Of a DNA stretch of 40,597 nucleotides, positions 35,937 to 40,597 are shown in pieces. A model generated the notes under the pieces. The model was not told the origin of the DNA and searched no databases. It saw only the letters and a list, made by a program, of their open reading frames with translations. The stretch is from Cyanobacteria bacterium RU_5_0 (GTDB taxonomy: Bacteria; Cyanobacteriota; Cyanobacteriia; Elainellales; Elainellaceae): positions 1 to 40,597 of the forward strand of contig JAAUSF010000039.1 of assembly GCA_012033255.1 (NCBI GenBank), read 5' to 3'. The translations under genes and the position numbers were made by a program. How positions within the stretch are numbered: position 1 is the stretch's first letter; every line of letters begins with the position of its first letter.

Positions 35937-36809
35937 CTAACAGCTTCTTCCTGGACAAATTGCACCAGGCGTTGTGTTTCCACCAGTCGGAACGACAGGG
36001 GGGCGAGTGGGCAGGCTTCCGGCAGGAGGAGTGGCGGGAGCAGATGGGCTAGGCTGCGACACCAGAACGTCGATCGGAGTCGAGTCAACCCGCACTCCTA
36101 AATCGTTAAGGTCGATATTGGTGCTGTCTGCTAATTGCACAAAGGTTTGGATCGGGATACCGTAAGGGAAAGGCTGCGCCATGCCATCCTCAGTGATTTC
36201 AAGCTGTCCATGAATCCCAACTAAACGACCCACTTGATCTAACACAGGGCCACCGCTCATTCCGGCGACAGTATCTTGCCTGTAAACCAGGGCATATCCC
36301 TGTTCAAGCGGCGGATCAAAGATTTGGGCGATCGAGCCATCATCCAGAAACCGAAATCCCTGCTGAGTCACACTACCACCGACAGATGGAAATCCTCCGA
36401 CGTAAACGGGATCACCAACATTCACCTGATTAGAATCAGCTAACCTGGCAACACTGTATGTTTGGCTACTTGTGAACTCCAAGATGGCGAGATCTATGTT
36501 CGGGATAATTTTGACGGTTTGATAATCTAAGGAATAGCGTTGTTGATCAGGAGTGACGATAACGTAGGGATAATCTGGGCGTTGCACGACATGAGCGGCG
36601 GTTAACACATAGTAAGTGTCATTGTTTCGAGCGATAATCACGCCTGATCCCGTTCTGGAGGGTAAACCTTCAATATCGATGAGGACAGTGATTGATTCGG
36701 CGATTTGAGCCACATCCGAACTGATCCCGATCGACGGCAGCATCATCACAAGGGCACTGACGATCGCCGTCCCCGACAGTATTGCGCCCCATCCCATCTC
36801 CAGTTTCAC
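35937..36809 (-). CDS. Exported trypsin-like serine protease
   Basis: S1-type (chymotrypsin-fold) protease of 290 residues. The catalytic triad is visible: His73 (LTAAHVV), Asp106 (NIDLAIL) and Ser185 in GMSGGPV. An N-terminal hydrophobic segment (~8-28) should act as signal or anchor. No PDZ domain follows, unlike DegP/HtrA; instead there is a Pro-rich tail with a cysteine-containing end (AICPGRSC). The GTG start at 36809 is supported by AGAGGAGGTG about 7 bases upstream. It is one of two proteases in the cluster and shares the GFPS/GFPV motif with the other, though the two differ widely elsewhere. Confidence 0.9.
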   Translation of the reverse strand: MKLEMGWGAILSGTAIVSALVMMLPSIGISSDVAQIAESITVLIDIEGLPSRTGSGVIIARNNDTYYVLTAAHVVQRPDYPYVIVTPDQQRYSLDYQTVKIIPNIDLAILEFTSSQTYSVARLADSNQVNVGDPVYVGGFPSVGGSVTQQGFRFLDDGSIAQIFDPPLEQGYALVYRQDTVAGMSGGPVLDQVGRLVGIHGQLEITEDGMAQPFPYGIPIQTFVQLADSTNIDLNDLGVRVDSTPIDVLVSQPSPSAPATPPAGSLPTRPPVVPTGGNTTPGAICPGRSC

Positions 36810-36902
36810 GATCGCACCTCCTCTAAACGATGAAACCTATTAAATAAATATGAATTCATTGAATCTATTGGTCTTAGAGGACATCTAAAAGTCTTTAACC
36901 GT

Positions 36903-37532
36903 TCACCACAGAGTCTCCGATTCAGCAGCATCTCGATCGCTATCTGGCTCAGAACGCAATTCAGGATTACGGTCGGCAGTTGACTCTGATTCAGCATAGT
37001 CTTCGCAGACTTCCGGCAATGGGTCGCCTGTTTGCAACTGGTGTTCACACCGCAGTTGAATCGCTCGATCGTATGCTGCAATTGATTCCTCATCCCGCTC
37101 TAGGCTAGCTAAAATACGGGCACGTTCAGCCCATAATTCCGAAATTTCCATGTAATTTTCGGAGCGTACTTCTGGCGGTTGGGCTTCCAGGAGGGCGATC
37201 GCCTGATCATAGGCATCCAGAGCTTCCTCATGTTGATTCAACTGTTGCAGTGCATTTCCGCGCAGTTCCCAAGCCGCCACATTATCTGGTTGGCTTGCCA
37301 ACACCTCATCCGCCGCCGAAAGCGCATCAGAATAGCGCCCCAGTTCATAGAGCGTTTGTCCTCGGGATAGGAGGAGCCTCGCTTGGGAAGACTGTGCGGC
37401 CTCTGCATCCGAAGTTTGTTTAGGACTAGTTGCCGTCAGTGCCACTGCCTCACTCGTTGGAGCCAGAGACACAAGGAGGACGATCGCCCCTATGAATAAT
37501 TTGAATTTGATCCGTCCGTTAGCCAGAAACAT
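36903..37532 (-). CDS. Exported TPR protein
   Basis: Protein of 209 residues if started at ATG 37532, which begins a signal peptide (MFLANGRIKFKLFIGAIVLLVSL...AVA). A longer frame reaches 37724 but would overlap the protease gene ending at 37561. About three tetratricopeptide repeats follow: LLLSRGQTLYELGRYSDALSA, AAWELRGNALQQLNQHEEALDAYDQA and ELWAERARILASLERDEESIAAYDRA. The tail is acidic and Ser-rich (DYAESESTADRNPE...) and ends SETLW. A protein-interaction or scaffold role is likely. 28 bases after protease 2 and 93 before protease 1. Confidence 0.82.
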   Translation of the reverse strand: MFLANGRIKFKLFIGAIVLLVSLAPTSEAVALTATSPKQTSDAEAAQSSQARLLLSRGQTLYELGRYSDALSAADEVLASQPDNVAAWELRGNALQQLNQHEEALDAYDQAIALLEAQPPEVRSENYMEISELWAERARILASLERDEESIAAYDRAIQLRCEHQLQTGDPLPEVCEDYAESESTADRNPELRSEPDSDRDAAESETLW

Positions 37533-37560
37533 AGCTCTACATCGCTTGGTTATGGATTGG

Positions 37561-38580
37561 TTATGGAACAGAATCAGCATCCTCACTTGATTGAGTACAC
37601 TGTTGCGAGGCTTCCGCCCGACGCTGTAACTGCATCGTTTGCCAGGTAGACACAAAAAAATTCCAATTAATCGATCGGGTTTCTTCCAGGGAAGGTAGTG
37701 GCTGAACCGTCGCATCACCGACAATCATCAAGTCAGGCACAAAGCGGACAGCCGTTTCTACAGGGATTGCTAAACTCGACTCAACCAATAATTGTCTCAG
37801 GGGTTCGCAAGGACGGGACCCATCGGTGAATACATAAGGATCGCCCCAGAGCGGGTTAGCATGAATCCCGTTGATGGCGACAACTTCGCCTCGCAAATTG
37901 AGGACGGGTCCACCACTCATCCCCTTCTCAACTTCATTGGTGTACCCAACCTGATAACCGCCGTCTAGCACCTGATTACTGACCAGAGACACCTGCCCTC
38001 TGGTAAATTTAAATCCATTACTTTGAGTAAGATTCTCTTGAGCCAGATCGTCTGCAACCGGAAAACCTGACGCAAACACCGCATCTCCCACATCAAGCGG
38101 ATCAGCACTGCCGAGCGTAGCGACCCCATACTCAGGGTTAGGGCTAACAAATTGCACTAATGCTAAATCATTGTCTTCAAAGTTAACTGCGGTATAAGGA
38201 GCAGCATCATAGACCTGACCATCCGGAGCCTGGATACGATAGTGGTCACTACCGAGCAACACATGCGCGTTCGTCAGAACTGTATAGGTTTGTCCATCTC
38301 GCCCAATCAGAATTCCTGATCCCCAGTTTTCTCCAACCCTCACCTTGACCGTGATTTGCTGAGCTTGAACAGTCAGTGCAGCTTCCAGTTCGATTGCTGA
38401 CCGAGGAGCCGCTTCAGCGTCTTTCGTTAAAATGGCTGACGTATGACTGGCAAATTCGCTGGCAAATTCGCTGGCAAATTCGCGAGGCAAATCAGCCAAC
38501 GGAACAGCAGCTACCTGGACGATCGGTTCTAGCGAAAGGGCGATCGTGCCAACGACCATGAAAGAAAATTGCAGCTTCAT
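37561..38580 (-). CDS. Exported trypsin-like serine protease
   Basis: S1-type protease of 339 residues. Signal peptide at ~1-25. The catalytic residues are His106 (LTNAHVLLG), Asp138 (NDLALV) and Ser222 (EKGMSGGPV). After the signal peptide a short tandem EFAS-EFAS-EFAS run (~34-45) is encoded by a 12-base DNA repeat at 38449-38484. No PDZ domain. The C-terminus is polar with a late Cys. It lies 27 bases after the COP23 gene. Trypsin-like proteases next to COP23 proteins suggest extracytoplasmic processing or signalling; the substrate is unknown. Confidence 0.9.
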   Translation of the reverse strand: MKLQFSFMVVGTIALSLEPIVQVAAVPLADLPREFASEFASEFASHTSAILTKDAEAAPRSAIELEAALTVQAQQITVKVRVGENWGSGILIGRDGQTYTVLTNAHVLLGSDHYRIQAPDGQVYDAAPYTAVNFEDNDLALVQFVSPNPEYGVATLGSADPLDVGDAVFASGFPVADDLAQENLTQSNGFKFTRGQVSLVSNQVLDGGYQVGYTNEVEKGMSGGPVLNLRGEVVAINGIHANPLWGDPYVFTDGSRPCEPLRQLLVESSLAIPVETAVRFVPDLMIVGDATVQPLPSLEETRSINWNFFVSTWQTMQLQRRAEASQQCTQSSEDADSVP

Positions 38581-38607
38581 CCTGGGCTACGGTGTAACGA
38601 ACAGACC

Positions 38608-39264
38608 TTACCAAAGTGGACTTGTATTATCAGGCGCTAAAGCCGGAGCATCGACAGTTTGGGTAGCCGGAACAACCTCAGAATTTTCTGACCCTTCAAA
38701 TGGGGTAGCCGGAGCAACTTCAGAACTTTCTGACCCTTCTTCTTGCACAGGAGCCGATCGCAAGAATTCTTCCACATTAATGTAGAGGCCTTGGCTACTT
38801 TGATAAATCGGACCCGTAGCCGTATCTCGAATGTTAAACAATTGTTGCAGCGTTTCGTCTGGATCATCAACACCGCGTCTCAACGTCAGCAGCAAGCCAA
38901 CGCAAGGGCCGTCTTGCTCAGTAGCCACACACACTACAGGCTCACCGTTAATCACCCCTGTTGTAATAAAGTCTAGAACTTCTTGCTCATAGTATTTTTG
39001 AAACCGTTCAGACACTTCCTCACATCGAGCTTGAGGTGTCCAGCCGGAATCGTTGAAGAAGTTTGAAGTCCAGCGAATAATTGGGACATCTCCCTCATCA
39101 GTATGCGCGAGAGTGGTTGGAACTCCTCCATCCATCCCACAGAAGAAAAATGTAGTTGCCCCATCTTGTGCTGAAACAATCTGAGGATTAGCGACACTGG
39201 CAACAACGGCTAATGACGAGGCTAATGAAAATAAGGCAGCGGAGATTTCAGTATAAACCCTCAT
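38608..39264 (-). CDS. Secreted COP23-domain protein
   Basis: Protein of 218 residues. Signal peptide MRVYTEISAALFSLASSLAVVASV...VSA-QD. A canonical COP23 domain (~35-155) has FFFCGMDGGVPTTLAHT, VPIIRWTSNFF, TPQARCEEVSERFQKYYE, ITTGVINGEPVVCVATE, GPCVGLLLTL and LQQLFNIRD with four conserved Cys. The tail has a near-duplicate EGSESSEVAPAT / EGSENSEVVPAT (DNA repeat 38663-38740) and ends TSPLW. AAAAGGAGACTATCTA precedes the ATG, a strong ribosome site, consistent with the first gene of an operon. It lacks the PPC domain of the other two COP23 proteins. Confidence 0.92.
   Translation of the reverse strand: MRVYTEISAALFSLASSLAVVASVANPQIVSAQDGATTFFFCGMDGGVPTTLAHTDEGDVPIIRWTSNFFNDSGWTPQARCEEVSERFQKYYEQEVLDFITTGVINGEPVVCVATEQDGPCVGLLLTLRRGVDDPDETLQQLFNIRDTATGPIYQSSQGLYINVEEFLRSAPVQEEGSESSEVAPATPFEGSENSEVVPATQTVDAPALAPDNTSPLW
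38663..38740. repeat. Tandem in-frame repeat in COP23 gene
   Basis: Two copies of about 40 bases (GGTAGCCGGA.CAAC.TCAGAA.TTTCTGACCCTTC) encode EGSE.SEV.PAT twice in the tail of the COP23 protein. In-frame, so the length of the tail may vary between strains. Confidence 0.6.
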
Positions 39265-39651
39265 TAGATAGTCTCCTTTTCAATACAAATTTTAAACACA
39301 GATCCGCTAGCATTCAGTATGTCCTCGGTTTTCTCCATCGTCCAGAGTGCAAGTTTGAACTACACAAACTGTATCACGGGAGACAAATTTAGTGATTTTA
39401 AGTAATTTTATTTAAGTGTTTATACAAACTCTCTAGTTTCCTTATGAGGTCTGTCTCGCCGCCTAAATCCCCCAATCCTGGAAGACATTACTGGAAGACA
39501 TTAGTTAGAGAAGAAACGGGGTCGCGATCGAGTTGCGTTACCCTAATTGGTAATCAAACCTGAACGTCTGCATTGAGGCAGAAATTCCCCATTCCCCATT
39601 CCCCATTCCCCATTCCCCATTCCCCGATCGCCCAAAATTTAGATCTTCCCA
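39265..39651. repeat. Divergent spacer with ATTCCCC heptamers
   Basis: A 387-base gene-free region between the leftward COP23 operon and the rightward permease, so it should carry both promoters. Six perfect ATTCCCC heptamers lie at 39584-39625, ending 26 bases before the permease start. Just before them is AATCAAACCTG...GCATTGAGGCAGAA (39552-39583), nearly the same as at 27202-27232 next to another heptamer array. No other structure was recognised. Confidence 0.75.
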
Positions 39652-40566
39652 ATGGCTACTACCACTCCTGCTTCCCCAGTTGATCATCCTCCCAAATCTG
39701 AAGCCGCTTGGTCACGAAAGCTCTCTCAGTTGATTCAGCCGCTTGTCTTGTTAGCACCATCTGGACTGTGGCTGTTGTTGCTATTGGTATTTCCCACCCT
39801 GCTGATTCTAGAACTGAGCCTCATTCCAGGCTTTCGACTCGGACAGGCTGCTGCTCCCTATGGATTAGGAAACTACCTGGATATTCTGCAACCGATCTAT
39901 CTTCAAGTGATTGGGCGATCGGTTCTTTTTGCTGTCGGAGCGACCGTTCTCTGCATCCTACTCGGATTTCCGGTCGCCTACTGGATTGCCGTGATTGCGC
40001 CCAAACGCTGGCGAAACTTGCTATTGGTTGGCTTCGTGTTGCCCCTCTGGACATCTTCCCTGCTGCGAGCCTATGCCTGGATCACCATCCTGCGCGATAG
40101 CGGAGTGCTGAACACCGCTTTACGGGCGATCGGGCTTCCCGGTCAACAATGGCTCAACGATATGCCCGCTGTCTTCATCGGCATGGCGTACAGCTTCCTC
40201 CCCTACATGGTGTTAATCCTCTATGCCTCCCTGGAAAAACTCGATAAACGCTTGCTCGAAGCCGCCGCCGACCTTGGCGCAACTCCACAGCAATCCTTCT
40301 GGAAAGTCACCGTTCCTCAAACCCTCCCCGGAATCGCCGCAGGCTGTCTCCTCGTCTTCATCGCTAGTATTGGAGATTTCGTCGTCCCTGAACTCTTAGG
40401 CGGTGCTGCCAGCATGACCGTCTCCCGCCTCATCTACAACCAATTCCTCGGTGCTACTCGCAACTGGGGCTTCGGTTCCGCCCTCAGTATGCTGATGATT
40501 TTAGCAGTCAGCCTTGCCATTGCCCTGCTGATCAAGTATGGCGATCGCGACAACAGCCTCACCTAA
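39652..40566 (+). CDS. potB: PotB-type ABC transporter permease
   Basis: Permease of 304 residues with about six transmembrane helices of the binding-protein-dependent type. The EAA-loop motif is visible (LEAAADLGATPQQSFWKVTVPQTLPGIAAG), and the pattern LTSSLLRAYAW-like 'WTSSLLRAYAWITILRDSGVLN' plus FIGMAYSFLPYMVLILYASLEKLD is typical of spermidine/putrescine-type PotB. The substrate could equally be another polyamine or small organic cation. The partner permease, ATPase and binding protein would lie beyond the window end. Confidence 0.87.
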   Translation: MATTTPASPVDHPPKSEAAWSRKLSQLIQPLVLLAPSGLWLLLLLVFPTLLILELSLIPGFRLGQAAAPYGLGNYLDILQPIYLQVIGRSVLFAVGATVLCILLGFPVAYWIAVIAPKRWRNLLLVGFVLPLWTSSLLRAYAWITILRDSGVLNTALRAIGLPGQQWLNDMPAVFIGMAYSFLPYMVLILYASLEKLDKRLLEAAADLGATPQQSFWKVTVPQTLPGIAAGCLLVFIASIGDFVVPELLGGAASMTVSRLIYNQFLGATRNWGFGSALSMLMILAVSLAIALLIKYGDRDNSLT

Positions 40567-40569
40567 CTA

Positions 40570-40597
40570 TCCCCCATCTCCCCATCTCCCCATCTCC
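40570..40597. repeat. CCCCATCT tandem repeat at window edge
   Basis: Three tandem CCCCATCT octamers follow the permease stop and run off the window, another instance of the short tandem repeats seen in other spacers here. Confidence 0.7.

Noticed and set aside
37533..37724. 64-residue N-terminal extension of the TPR protein
   Set aside because: Overlaps the upstream protease gene out of frame and hides a good signal peptide beginning at 37532.

Overview
The window looks like a cyanobacterial chromosome, probably filamentous and Leptolyngbya-like. The palindrome GCGATCGC and its core CGATCG (HIP1) occur throughout. There is a photosystem II S4-domain gene, three COP23-domain proteins (a cyanobacterial family), a very large multi-PAS hybrid histidine kinase, and many short tandem heptamer/octamer repeats in spacers. 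The genus is an inference; no rRNA is present.

Layout. 1-1000: graveyard of transposase pieces (IS110 remnant, IS630 tail joined to an IS66 head). 1123-3400: three-step urate catabolism genes hpxO, uraH and uraD, with a mobile-looking repeat between the first two and a decapitated ABC-F ATPase after the third. 3766-5076: AAA+ ATPase. 5278-14553: REC-wHTH-Hpt-REC-GGDEF response regulator and a ~2293-residue hybrid kinase, probably one signalling system. 14621-16430: peptidoglycan-binding protein, a 35-codon ORF and an IS5 relic. 16408-19504: NACHT NTPase with an HTH head, followed one base after its stop by a membrane fatty-acid-hydroxylase-type protein. 19505-20402: miniature elements and tRNA-Thr/tRNA-Tyr. 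20497-22170: CNNM/CBS membrane protein and a small secreted protein. 22372-26975: a complete glucose-type phosphotransferase system in two genes (IIC-IIB-IIB' and IIA-HPr-EI), unusual in cyanobacteria. 27293-39264: a block of exported or membrane-anchored proteins read leftwards (three COP23 proteins, two trypsin-like proteases, two Ser/Thr kinases, a TPR protein, one unknown), with one PSII S4 gene facing the other way. 39652-40566: PotB-type ABC permease.

How the genes fit together. Urate would be oxidised by HpxO, the hydroxyisourate hydrolysed by UraH and OHCU decarboxylated by UraD to allantoin. The PTS pair carries every phosphotransfer domain from PEP to sugar. The NACHT/hydroxylase pair is a candidate immune module, with the NTPase as sensor and the membrane di-iron enzyme as possible effector. 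In the COP23 block the last six genes (39264 down to 32572) are spaced 27-93 bases apart and look like one transcription unit. Several of the encoded proteins share short C-terminal endings (-LW or -DF), which suggests a common export or assembly fate.
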